NCBI GenBank assembly: GCA_026129745.1
Contig: JAHCHL010000001.1
Span: 62,001-126,000, forward strand
Direction: 5' to 3'
From: Fimbriimonadales bacterium
Lineage (GTDB): Bacteria; Armatimonadota; Fimbriimonadia; Fimbriimonadales; ATM1
Length of the DNA stretch: 64,000 nucleotides
The notes beneath the pieces were generated by a model. It was not told the DNA's origin, searched no databases, and saw only the letters and a list, made by a program, of their open reading frames with translations. Below are positions 29,801-38,235 of this stretch, piece after piece. Position numbers and translations under genes: made by a program. The number at the start of each line of letters is the position of its first letter. The first letter of the stretch is position 1.

Positions 29801-30409
29801 TCAGGCTTTGGCTTCCTTTTCAACTTCTGATTGCAGGCCTCTTCGAACCACCAGGAAGCGAGTCTTTGATGGCTTGAAGTGCTCGCGCAGAGCTCTCACC
29901 GCTTCATCGACCAAAACGGACTCCCCGCAATAGAACAAGTCGATCGCTGCATACCGGTGTTCGGGCCAAGTGTGGATTGTGTAGTGAGATTCTTGAATGA
30001 TAACTGCTCCCGATACTCCGTAAGGTTTGAATTCGTGAAATGAACTGGTAACAACAGTTGCTTCGCTTCGTTTCGCCGCATCGTTCATCGCCATGCTTAC
30101 TTTGTCTTCGATCTCAAGCATGTCGGGATCGCAACCGTACATTTCGATCAGAACATGACACCCAAGCGAGGGCTCGACGCCATCCCACTGAGGCCTCTTG
30201 AAATCGTCTTCATGGATCCACTCGCAGAACTGTCGAGCATCGTCACCCGGAATCACTGTCCAGCCATCGTCGACTTGAACTGGCTCAAGTGCTTGACTCT
30301 TCATAAAGAGCCGGCGAAACAGTCTGTTAAGCTTGTCGAATAGAAACGTGCGCGGCCGGGCGACCGCAAACAGCACGAAACACAAGGCGAAGCCAGTTAG
30401 CAAATACAT
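29801..30409 (-). CDS. speD: S-adenosylmethionine decarboxylase SpeD with N-terminal membrane anchor
   Basis: Makes the aminopropyl donor for SpeE, using a pyruvoyl group formed by self-cleavage. The catalytic half (residues about 80-202) is a class 1B SpeD: cleavage between E140 and S141 in QESHYTIHTWPEH, with H146 and C161 at the same spacing as S63, H68 and C83 of the Thermotoga enzyme. Unlike the usual ~130-residue proteins, this one has about 80 extra residues in front, opening with a hydrophobic helix (3-18) and then a basic stretch, as in a membrane anchor. The ATG at 30409 is fixed by AGGAGG nine nt upstream; an internal ATG (residue 36) would still leave an extension. First gene of speD-speE. 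Confidence 0.92.
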   Translation of the reverse strand: MYLLTGFALCFVLFAVARPRTFLFDKLNRLFRRLFMKSQALEPVQVDDGWTVIPGDDARQFCEWIHEDDFKRPQWDGVEPSLGCHVLIEMYGCDPDMLEIEDKVSMAMNDAAKRSEATVVTSSFHEFKPYGVSGAVIIQESHYTIHTWPEHRYAAIDLFYCGESVLVDEAVRALREHFKPSKTRFLVVRRGLQSEVEKEAKA

Positions 30410-30585
30410 CGCCACGTTCCTCCTATCAGGCAATGGCAAAGGCGCCCACGCGCCGACCCAACCCCGGCTGCATCAAAGCTATGCATCCGGCTGGCCAAAG
30501 TCGAAAACGCTTGATTCATCATCTTGCGTGAGAGCCGCCCCTGCCTTCTTGTCCGATAGGGTTTCGGCGGCGAGCGCGAATTATA
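30410..30585 (-). promoter_or_regulatory. speD promoter and structured 5' leader
   Basis: Perfect TATAAT (30580-30585) without a good -35, then a leader of about 165 nt before the AGGAGG (30419-30424) of speD. In the leader three hairpins can form: GCCGCC/GGCGGC arms (30534-30539 with 30567-30572), a stem CCGG-TGCAT/ATGCA-CCGG with one mismatch around 30463-30491, and GGCGC-GTGG-GCGCC (30441-30454) just ahead of the ribosome site. No riboswitch class is recognised. Confidence 0.45.
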
Positions 30586-30607
30586 CCTTTGCCGTGCACA
30601 CGGGACT

Positions 30608-31591
30608 TTAGGCCGATTCGAGCCTGCGGTTCTCGTCGAGATCTCGGCCGACGAATCCGAAATAGAACAGCCAACCGACAAGCGTTGCGAACGCGATTGC
30701 AAGTTTTGCAAAAGTTGGAACACTGTTCGTGAAACTTATGAACCCCTCGATCGGAGCAGCGATCCAGATCATGAGGATGCCAATCCCAATCAAATACATC
30801 GCGTCGCGCCCTGCCTTGCGGAGCGCTTGGCCTCTCGTTCTCCTGCCGGGATTCACCAAGGCAAACCCCATCAGCAATCCAGCCGCGCCTCCAATGAATA
30901 TTCCACCGAGCTCAGTTACTCCATGCGCAGCGATTCCGCTGTAGAAGTGTCCAAGTCCGTCGACTTTGTCCATTTCAATGGTAAAGGCACCGAGCATCGC
31001 GCCGTTGACAAAGAGCGAGTATAGCGACGTCAGTCCGAAAGTCACTCCGCCTGCAGCCACCATGACTGTAGCCATCGTGTTGTTAGCGATGTAGAAGCCT
31101 GTCATTTGCAAAGCGGACTCGCCTGAAGCGTCTCGAAACTCCTTTGACTTCCAATGTTCGAGGGCTGCTTCGAATCCTGAAGGCAGCACTGTGTCGAGAA
31201 GGGTCGCGTCCTTTCTGATCGCCGACCCTGCAAACATTGCTGAAAAGATTGTGAAACCTATGGCTGCAAACACGTAGACTTTGCGCCTGCGAACCGCGGA
31301 TGCTGCCTCTCGAAGGAACGAGGACACACCGACTATGAACGATCGTTTCGGATGCCTGTAAAGGACTCCGTGGCCTCGGGCAACGAGATCGTTGAGGAAC
31401 GCTTCCATCGACTGATTGGCAGACTGTGTTCTGACAAGGGCGAGGTCGCCTGCCACCCTGCGGTAGAGCTTTCCAAACTCCTTGATTTGGTCGCCCTTCA
31501 AGTTCGAGATGCCAAGCTCACATGCATCGATTAGGCTGACGAGCCGATCCCAGTCTGCCTTACGCTTTGCAACAAAGTCTTTCTCGTTCAT
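30608..31591 (-). CDS. SpoIIM-like (stage II sporulation protein M family) membrane protein
   Basis: The 327-residue protein has a cytoplasmic helical N-terminus (about 1-100) and five or six membrane helices, with the family segment NNTMATVMVAAGGVTFGLTS and the HGVTELGGIFIGGAAGL motif. Such proteins are widespread in non-sporulating bacteria, often beside RDD, DUF58 and MoxR genes; none of these is next to it here. No sporulation gene is seen in the window, so the name does not imply spore formation. It is divergent from the sigma factor gene, and a TACACT box lies 15 nt before the ATG. Confidence 0.85.
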   Translation of the reverse strand: MNEKDFVAKRKADWDRLVSLIDACELGISNLKGDQIKEFGKLYRRVAGDLALVRTQSANQSMEAFLNDLVARGHGVLYRHPKRSFIVGVSSFLREAASAVRRRKVYVFAAIGFTIFSAMFAGSAIRKDATLLDTVLPSGFEAALEHWKSKEFRDASGESALQMTGFYIANNTMATVMVAAGGVTFGLTSLYSLFVNGAMLGAFTIEMDKVDGLGHFYSGIAAHGVTELGGIFIGGAAGLLMGFALVNPGRRTRGQALRKAGRDAMYLIGIGILMIWIAAPIEGFISFTNSVPTFAKLAIAFATLVGWLFYFGFVGRDLDENRRLESA

Positions 31592-31817
31592 TTTGAGGGA
31601 ACCGCCAGTGTACTTCGGAATTCAGGTAGAACAGATGGGCTGGCTCGGACGTCCAACTGGTAGGCAGTGTGGCAAGAGCCATGCGCCTGGAGAGACGCGA
31701 GAGCCTGTCTGGCATGCAATTTGCTCGCCGGACACGGCGCATACGGATATGCGCTGACTCAACCGTGGCGGAATTTGAGCTTAGGACAGGGCTTCAAACC
31801 CGCAGGCGGATATGTAG

Positions 31818-32690
31818 ATGTATCATCCGGCAGGCCCACCTGACAATAGGGTCGATGCAGAAAACGACGGGATCCCGTCGTATCTGTCGCGCCTTACGCA
31901 GACACCGCTTCTCTCTTCAGAGGAAGAGAGGGAGCTCGCCAGGCGCGCCAAAAGAGGCGACGAGTCGGCTAAGAAGCGGTTGGTCGAGGCGAATATGCGC
32001 CTCGTCGTTAACATAGCCAAGAATTATCGGAACCGATCGATCCCGTTCGAGGATTTGGTCCAAGAAGGAGCGATCGGGCTCATGAACGCTGTCGACCGGT
32101 TCGATCCGGAGCGTGGATTTAGATTCAGCACCTACGCGACCCATTGGATCAAGCAGACGATCGGTCGTGCGCTCGATCACAAGGCGAGGGCCATCCGCAT
32201 TCCTTCACACGTGACCGAGATGATTCGGAAGGTGGACAAGGAGAGGGTTCGACTCGCGAAAGAATTGGGCCGAGATCCCAGCGCAGAGGAAATTGCCAGT
32301 TCGTTAGGCATCACCGTGCGACGCCTCATGAGTGCTCTACAATCGACGAAAGAGCCGGTTTCTCTCGACCTGATGGTTGGTCATGACGAACAAACGTCGC
32401 TTGCCTCGCTCGTTGCAGCAGCCAGCGACACAGATCCGGAGCTGTGCGCTCTCAAGCGGGCGACGCTCGACGAGCTGAACAAGATTCTTGAGGATCTCAG
32501 TGAGCGCGAGAGGACGATCATGCGGCGACGGCTTGGATTGGACGACGACTCGGAATCGCCATTGCTGCGCGAATTGAGCGACGATTTGAGCTTGTCACGT
32601 GAGCGCGTGCGGCAAATCGAGATTCAAGCGATACGAAAGCTCCGATTTATCGCAAACAGAAGAAGACTGCGCGACTCTTTTTCAACTTAG
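31818..32690 (+). CDS. RpoD-family RNA polymerase sigma factor
   Basis: Directs promoter recognition. The 290-residue protein has sigma regions 1.2 (YLSRLTQTPLLSSEEERELA), 2 (ANMRLVVNIAKNY, GFRFSTYATHWIKQTI), 3 and 4 (closing helix-turn-helix LSLSRERVRQIEIQAIRKLR). Region 1.1 of a primary sigma is missing, so it fits a group 2/primary-like factor rather than FliA. It converges on flhA with a 4-nt overlap, so a link to the flagellar genes is only positional. The ATG at 31818 is accepted without a clear ribosome site. Confidence 0.9.
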   Translation: MYHPAGPPDNRVDAENDGIPSYLSRLTQTPLLSSEEERELARRAKRGDESAKKRLVEANMRLVVNIAKNYRNRSIPFEDLVQEGAIGLMNAVDRFDPERGFRFSTYATHWIKQTIGRALDHKARAIRIPSHVTEMIRKVDKERVRLAKELGRDPSAEEIASSLGITVRRLMSALQSTKEPVSLDLMVGHDEQTSLASLVAAASDTDPELCALKRATLDELNKILEDLSERERTIMRRRLGLDDDSESPLLRELSDDLSLSRERVRQIEIQAIRKLRFIANRRRLRDSFST

Positions 32691-34741
32691 GCAGCTACCT
32701 GGCCTACGAACTCGACATCGACATTCGCCGCTATTTCATTGTATGCAAGCACCGGTGTGTGCACGGAGTGCCTTTCGAGCAATCGCTTTAGCGGCAATCG
32801 GATTGCATTTCCGGTTAGCAGTACTGCGGAGTGCCCGAGTGAAGTCGACTTGTCTGATTCCGCTGCAATGGATCTGACCAGTTTGTCGGCGGTTTCAGGA
32901 TCGAGCGCAAGGGTCGATCCGTAAGGAGTCGATTGCAATTGTTCAGAAAGCGACTTGCCAAGCTGGGGATCGACTGTTATGCAATACACTCTTCCCGACT
33001 CGTCGATGTGTTGGCGCGTTATCGTTCTTGCGATGGAAGCGCGGACGAGTTCCCCAAGTTGGTCCGGTTCTTTGATTCGCTCCGCGAAGTCCGCGAGAGT
33101 TTCCAGGATTGTTACCATGTCGCGGATAGGCACACGCTCGCGCAAAAGATGCTGCAGAATCTTCTGAACTTCGCCGAGCGACATTCGAGACGGCACAAGC
33201 TCCTCTACGACCGCTGAATTGACTTCCTTAACGTTATCCAGCAGTGTTTGAACATCTTGTCTGCTCAACAGCTCTGCGGCGTGCGATTTCACGATCTCGC
33301 TCAAGTGAGTGCTAATCATGGAGTTCGGCTCGATGACGGTGTAGCCACTTCTTTCTGCTTGATCTCGCTGATTCGAATCGATCCAAAGCGCGTCGATTCC
33401 AAACACTGGGTCCTTCGTTCTTGTTCCTGCTATTGGATTCATGACCATGCCGCTTTCGATTGCGAGGCACGAATCGGGGAACGCCTGTGCGCGGGCCACT
33501 TCTTCGCCACGAATCCGAATGACGTAATCGTTTGCGCCGAGTTGCATGTTGTCACGGATGCGAACGCTTGGCATCACAAAGCCAAGTTCCATCGCAAGTT
33601 GACGTCTTACTGCAGTTACGCGCTGCGTCAAGTCACCACCTTGCCTTGGATCCGCGAGTCGTGTGAGGCCGTATCCGATTTCGAGTTCGATCGGATCCAC
33701 ATTCAGCAGCGGCAATACGGATTCGGGGCCTGCGGGCGCCTGCTGTTTCGCATCTTCTGCTTTTTGCTCCTTCTGTTTGGCGATTTGCTGCGGAGCTTTC
33801 TCGACAATGCGATAGATCGCCATGGCCGCGCCGGCGAACAATAGAAACGTAACCGTTGGAAATCCGGGCACGAAGCCAAGGAACGCCAAGACTGCCGCTG
33901 CGCCAAGCAACGCTTTTGGTTGTCCGATGACTTGCGTCAAGACTGCAGTGCCCATACCCGCTTCCTGGCCCGATCGCGTTACCATCAGGCCTGCCGATGT
34001 GGCAATCAATAGCGCGGGAATCTGCGAGACCAATCCTTCACCGACGCTCAGCAACGCATAAGTTTGAAGGATGTCCATGATCGAGCCTTGACCCTTCATG
34101 AACCCTATGACAATGCCACCAATGATGTTGACCAAGATGATCAGGATGGAAGCGATTGCGTCGCCCTTGATGAATTTGCTTGCACCATCCATGGCTCCGT
34201 AAAAGTCGGCTTCCTGTTTGATTTCTTGCCGCCTTTGCTTGGCTTCACCTTCCGTGATAAGTCCCGCGTTCAGGTCGGCGTCGATAGCCATCTGTTTGCC
34301 GGGCATTGCGTCAAGCGTGAATCTGGCCACAACCTCAGACACGCGGCCAGCGCCGTTCGTAATGACGATGAACTGAACAATGACAAGAATAAGGAACGCG
34401 ACGATTCCTACGATGAAATCGCCTCCCATTACGAACTGGCCAAAAGTTTGTATTACGGCTCCGGCACTTGCCGTTCCCAAAATGAGCTTAGTCGCGGCGA
34501 TACTTAGCGCAAGCCGCAGAAGAGTCGTAATCAGCAAGATCGATGGAAACGTGCTGAAGTGAAGTGGTGTGGAAACGTTCGTTGCGATTAGTGCGATGAC
34601 AACCGCAGATGCTATGCTGAGCACGAGCATCGCATCCAAAAGCCAATGCGGCATCGGAATAATCAGCATGACGACGATCGCCAAAATTCCGACCGCGAGC
34701 AATAGATCCGTGTGCTTGAGTATGCGCTCTAAGGATCGCAT
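32687..34741 (-). CDS. flhA: Flagellar biosynthesis protein FlhA
   Basis: Central membrane component of the flagellar type III export gate. The 684-residue protein has eight transmembrane helices in the first ~310 residues, the conserved FHIPEP-type loop (GAMDGASKFIKGDAIAS) and a large cytoplasmic domain with GYGLTRLAD. It is the last gene of the flagellar operon visible here, 4 nt after motE. The other gate genes (flhB, fliP, fliQ, fliR) are not in the window. Confidence 0.97.
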   Translation of the reverse strand: MRSLERILKHTDLLLAVGILAIVVMLIIPMPHWLLDAMLVLSIASAVVIALIATNVSTPLHFSTFPSILLITTLLRLALSIAATKLILGTASAGAVIQTFGQFVMGGDFIVGIVAFLILVIVQFIVITNGAGRVSEVVARFTLDAMPGKQMAIDADLNAGLITEGEAKQRRQEIKQEADFYGAMDGASKFIKGDAIASILIILVNIIGGIVIGFMKGQGSIMDILQTYALLSVGEGLVSQIPALLIATSAGLMVTRSGQEAGMGTAVLTQVIGQPKALLGAAAVLAFLGFVPGFPTVTFLLFAGAAMAIYRIVEKAPQQIAKQKEQKAEDAKQQAPAGPESVLPLLNVDPIELEIGYGLTRLADPRQGGDLTQRVTAVRRQLAMELGFVMPSVRIRDNMQLGANDYVIRIRGEEVARAQAFPDSCLAIESGMVMNPIAGTRTKDPVFGIDALWIDSNQRDQAERSGYTVIEPNSMISTHLSEIVKSHAAELLSRQDVQTLLDNVKEVNSAVVEELVPSRMSLGEVQKILQHLLRERVPIRDMVTILETLADFAERIKEPDQLGELVRASIARTITRQHIDESGRVYCITVDPQLGKSLSEQLQSTPYGSTLALDPETADKLVRSIAAESDKSTSLGHSAVLLTGNAIRLPLKRLLERHSVHTPVLAYNEIAANVDVEFVGQVAA

Positions 34742-34745
34742 CGAG

Positions 34746-35216
34746 TTACTTGCCGCCCTTTTCCAATGACTTGATGCCCATGCTTATGCGGGCCGCCTTG
34801 TCGGGAGGAAGCGCTCCGAGAACATCGGCAAGCTTCTTGTTGTCCATCTTGGCCAACACTTGCAACGCATCGCCGTCGTTCCATTGTTCCAAGAGTTTGA
34901 CGAGCGCTTCGGTTTCCATCGATGACCACAGCGCGGCCAACCGCACAGTTCCATCTGCTCGCTGCGTTACGACCGGCGGTGGCGGCTCTCCTTGCGGCGA
35001 AAGTTCTTGTTGCGGAGCAGGCTCTGTAGGGGCAACTGCCTGCAGATTAGTTTCATTGGACTCTTGCTGTTCCAAAGGCGCGTCTTCACTTGGCTTCGGC
35101 TTCACTTTTTTCGTTGGCGTTATGCCAGGTATGTGAATGACACCGGCGTAACCCATTCCGACGATTCCACCGCCGATGACGATAATCGCTGACAGGACCG
35201 GAACAAGCAGTTTCAT
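34746..35216 (-). CDS. MotE-like flagellar protein
   Basis: Family members act as chaperones for motor proteins, or resemble the N-terminal MgtE domain. The 156 residues have an N-terminal membrane helix (about 4-26), a Pro/Glu/Gln-rich linker, and a C-terminal helical repeat domain of the MotE/MgtE_N kind: LAALWSSMETEALVKLLEQW, then VLAKMDNKKLADVLGALP. The start overlaps the stop of the transglycosylase gene (ATGA) and has CAGGAG upstream. Its position between the lytic enzyme and flhA supports a flagellar role; MotA/MotB are not in the window. Confidence 0.75.
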   Translation of the reverse strand: MKLLVPVLSAIIVIGGGIVGMGYAGVIHIPGITPTKKVKPKPSEDAPLEQQESNETNLQAVAPTEPAPQQELSPQGEPPPPVVTQRADGTVRLAALWSSMETEALVKLLEQWNDGDALQVLAKMDNKKLADVLGALPPDKAARISMGIKSLEKGGK

Positions 35217-35866
35217 CGACTAAGCTCCTGCATGATCTTTCGAACGTAGTTCTGAGTCTCGATGTAAGGAGGAATGCCGTTGTGACGCCTTACTGCTCCT
35301 GGCCCCGCATTGTATGCCGCCAGAGCCAATTCCAATTGGCCAAATTGATCGATCATTTGCTTGAGGTACTTCGCGCCACCGCGAAGATTGTCACGGGGAT
35401 CGAACGGATCGATGACTCCAAGCTCTCTTGCTGTGTCCGGCATGAGTTGAGTCAGTCCCTGTGCCCCTTTGGGCGAAACTGAGTTCGGGTTCCAACTGCT
35501 CTCAGCGTTGATCAACGCTCGAAAAAGTGCGACATCGAGTCCGAATTCACCGGCAACTTGATCAGCCATTGCTCGAAGTTCGCTAAGGCCGACTCCTTGA
35601 TTGCTGGGGATCAAGTCGAGCGGATTTAGCGGAGCGAGAGCACCCGCGCCGATGGCGAGCGGAATGTGCGAGGGTGACGACATAGCAAGCGGATTGCCTT
35701 GCGGAAAATTGTCGCGCCATATCGTCTGTGACGGCAGCGAAGTGATCGCCGAACTATTGATTTCAATCGCGGCATTCAACGCGCTTCCAAACATGGTCGA
35801 AAGCTTCGATTCGATCTCTTGCACTCGGCGCTGAACGCCATGAATACCGAGAGGTTGTATCCTCAT
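35213..35866 (-). CDS. Flagellar-operon lytic transglycosylase (SLT domain)
   Basis: Cleaves peptidoglycan, probably to open the wall for the flagellar rod. Residues about 95-215 form a goose-type SLT domain with catalytic E122 in INAESSWNPNSVSPKGAQGL and the signature LMPDTARELGV, ending with AYNAGPGAV. The N-terminal 90 residues are low in charge and unstructured-looking, with no obvious signal peptide, so export through the flagellar secretion system is possible, as for FlgJ. Starts with TGATG overlap to fliJ, after AAGGAGG. Confidence 0.9.
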   Translation of the reverse strand: MRIQPLGIHGVQRRVQEIESKLSTMFGSALNAAIEINSSAITSLPSQTIWRDNFPQGNPLAMSSPSHIPLAIGAGALAPLNPLDLIPSNQGVGLSELRAMADQVAGEFGLDVALFRALINAESSWNPNSVSPKGAQGLTQLMPDTARELGVIDPFDPRDNLRGGAKYLKQMIDQFGQLELALAAYNAGPGAVRRHNGIPPYIETQNYVRKIMQELSR

Positions 35867-36285
35867 CAGGCTGGCCTCCTTGTGTTAGTCCAATCATCCA
35901 GAGCCTTTTGCTCTTCTCTCGACAGTTCAGTTTCCCAAATCTCAAACTCTCGCTGCTTCAGCTTCTCCATCGTTTCGACGGCGCGCTTGGCTTCAATCCA
36001 CTCATTCGTTGCTCGCTCAACTTCGTCGGCAAGAATCGCAATAACGCTGCGCTGTGATTCAGCATCGTCTTCGAGCTTCAAGACAAACGTTTCTTGTTCA
36101 ACCATCGCTTCGAGAGTCTTTTGCTTCCTCTTCAAGGCCTGTGCGCGTTCGGCAAGAATTGCTTCAAGCTCTTTCTCCGCGTCTACCAGCGCAGCCTGGG
36201 CCTCGCGCAAAGCGTCTTTCGCCCAACCTTCTTGCAAATGCCTGTAGTCAAGCACTCGCTGCAGTCGAAACTCGAACTTACGCAT
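35866..36285 (-). CDS. fliJ: Flagellar export protein FliJ
   Basis: Coiled-coil cofactor of the FliI ATPase that promotes its ring formation and escorts export substrates. The 139 residues are almost entirely helical and charged, open with the family start FEFRLQRVLDYR, and end in ELSREEQKALDDW. Position right after fliI, with an 8-nt overlap and GGAGG ribosome site, makes the assignment safe although sequence conservation in this family is low. Confidence 0.9.
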   Translation of the reverse strand: MRKFEFRLQRVLDYRHLQEGWAKDALREAQAALVDAEKELEAILAERAQALKRKQKTLEAMVEQETFVLKLEDDAESQRSVIAILADEVERATNEWIEAKRAVETMEKLKQREFEIWETELSREEQKALDDWTNTRRPA

Positions 36286-37600
36286 TGACGATGCCCTCCA
36301 AACTCAAGATCGCATCTTCATATGTTGCGCGCTCGTCAATGTGCTGCCTAAGAAATTGATTGATTCTCGGCCACGCTTCGATCGCTGCATCGGCGACTGG
36401 TTTGGTCCCCGACTTATAGGCTCCGATTGCAACGAGGTCCTCGACATCTCTATAGGCGGCAATCAGTTCTCGCAGTTTGTTAGCCGATTGAATTCGCTCT
36501 TCGGGAACGACCATCGGCATGACTCTGCTCAGGCTCGCAAGCACATCGATCGCCGGAAAGTGTCCGGAGTTAGCGAGTTTTCGGCTCAGTACGATGTGGC
36601 CATCGAGAATCGATCGTGCGGTGTCTGCGATCGGCTCGTTTGTGTCGTCACCTTCGACAAGAATCGTATAGAGGGCGGTTATCGAGCCTAAGTCCGAGTT
36701 TCCGGCACGCTCCATCAGCCGGGGAAGCAGTGCGAAGACGCTCGGTGTGTATCCTTTTGTGCTTGGTGGCTCGCCGACTGCAAGACCAACTTCTCGCTGC
36801 GCCATTGCAAATCGTGTGACGCTGTCCATCATGAGCAACACGTTGGCACCTTGGTCGCGAAAGCCCTCTGCGATGGCTGTTGCAGTGAATGCGGCCTTGA
36901 TGCGCATGAGTGCAGGTTCGTCGCTCGTTGCTACGATGACGATGCTTTTCGACAAACCTTCCTCTCCGAGATCGCGTTCGATGAATTCGCGAACCTCTCG
37001 CCCTCTCTCTCCCACGAGGGCTATGACATTGATTTCTGAAAGCGCATTTCGCGCAATCATTCCAAGCAACGTGCTCTTGCCAACTCCTGATCCTGCGAAG
37101 ATTCCCATGCGTTGACCGACTCCAGCAGTCATTAGTCCGTCGATTGTCCTGACTCCCAGTGGCAATGGAGTCGAAATCACTTTACGAATCATCGGATTCG
37201 GCGGTACGTTGTGGACAGGTTGCATCGATTCTGCGACGACTGGCCCTTTGCCGTCGATCGGCTCTCCGAGTGCATTCAGCACTCGACCCAGCAAACCTCC
37301 GCCGATTGGAACCCGGTGGCACCCCCCCGCCGAACGCACCCTGCATCCGGCACGAACCCCCGCCATTTCTCCGAATGGCATGAGCAGCAGATTCGGTCCG
37401 CGAAAGCCGACCACTTCAGCGAATACGGAGTTTCGTTCATCACCCACGACTTCGCAGACGTCTCCGACTTTTGCGTTCGGGCCGCTCGATTCGATGACCA
37501 ATCCAACGACTTGTCGGACACGACCGAAAACTTCGATACTCGTCGAACTATCGATACGCGCACGCTGGGTTTCGAACTTTGCAGCCGGAACCGGAATCAC
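36278..37600 (-). CDS. fliI: Flagellum-specific ATPase FliI
   Basis: Peripheral ATPase that powers or primes flagellar type III export, related to F1-beta. The 440 residues contain Walker A GSGVGKST (170-177), GERGREVREFIE, Walker B VLLMMDSVTRFAMAQRE and the family segment STKGYTPSVFALLPRLMERAG (interrupted by normal variation). The start is GTG at 37600, overlapping the fliH stop (GTGA), with GAGGTG upstream. Confidence 0.97.
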   Translation of the reverse strand: MIPVPAAKFETQRARIDSSTSIEVFGRVRQVVGLVIESSGPNAKVGDVCEVVGDERNSVFAEVVGFRGPNLLLMPFGEMAGVRAGCRVRSAGGCHRVPIGGGLLGRVLNALGEPIDGKGPVVAESMQPVHNVPPNPMIRKVISTPLPLGVRTIDGLMTAGVGQRMGIFAGSGVGKSTLLGMIARNALSEINVIALVGERGREVREFIERDLGEEGLSKSIVIVATSDEPALMRIKAAFTATAIAEGFRDQGANVLLMMDSVTRFAMAQREVGLAVGEPPSTKGYTPSVFALLPRLMERAGNSDLGSITALYTILVEGDDTNEPIADTARSILDGHIVLSRKLANSGHFPAIDVLASLSRVMPMVVPEERIQSANKLRELIAAYRDVEDLVAIGAYKSGTKPVADAAIEAWPRINQFLRQHIDERATYEDAILSLEGIVNA

Positions 37601-38235
37601 GCCGCTTCACCTCGAAAGATCCTTTGTGCTTTGGAATCGACACTCGCGTCGATGACGCCTTCCTCCGTTTCAATTACAACCGAACCGCGCGGCAGCGAGT
37701 CGTCGCCGACAAACTGGACTTCGTGAACCGATTGTCCTGCAGCGATCACTTCGGCACGTCGTTCCTCGATCAGCGGCAAGTCCGACGCATTCACGCGAAT
37801 AATCGCGCGATTGGCCATTTCTACGAAGGCCATCGCTTCTCGTACCAACGGCAGAATTAAATCAGGATTGCGCTCTACGACTTCTCCGACAATTCGTCTC
37901 GCTATGTCGACAGATAGCTCAGCGAGTCCATGCTCAGCCTTGTCGTACCATAGGAGCATTGCCTTCTCGATTCGGTCGACAACAGCGGCTAATTCGTGTC
38001 GGAAACTTTCGAGGACTACCGCTTCTTGCGCTCTCGCATCTTCGAGGCCCTGCTTGAATCCTGCCTCGTATCCGGCTGCGAAGCCATGCTGGATCGACTC
38101 TTCTCTTGCCGCATGTGCTGGATCGGCGCGCAACTCTATCGACTGATGCCGAGTTCTATTCATTGTCTCGACCTCAGGCAGCCGCTCTGCGAGACTTTGA
38201 ACGTGATCAACGTCAAGTAGGATTCGCTTAGACAA
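37597..38235 (-). CDS. fliH: Flagellar assembly protein FliH
   Basis: Regulator of FliI, similar to the peripheral stalk of ATP synthases. The 212-residue protein has a variable N-terminus, a GxxxG-type helix (HGFAAGYEAGFKQGLEDA, about 49-66), and a C-terminal domain with RIVGEVVERNPDLILPLV. The TTG start at 38235 is chosen because GGAGG lies 6-7 nt upstream and the following residues SKRIL match FliH openings; it overlaps fliG by 8 nt. The identification depends partly on operon position. Confidence 0.9.
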   Translation of the reverse strand: MSKRILLDVDHVQSLAERLPEVETMNRTRHQSIELRADPAHAAREESIQHGFAAGYEAGFKQGLEDARAQEAVVLESFRHELAAVVDRIEKAMLLWYDKAEHGLAELSVDIARRIVGEVVERNPDLILPLVREAMAFVEMANRAIIRVNASDLPLIEERRAEVIAAGQSVHEVQFVGDDSLPRGSVVIETEEGVIDASVDSKAQRIFRGEAA

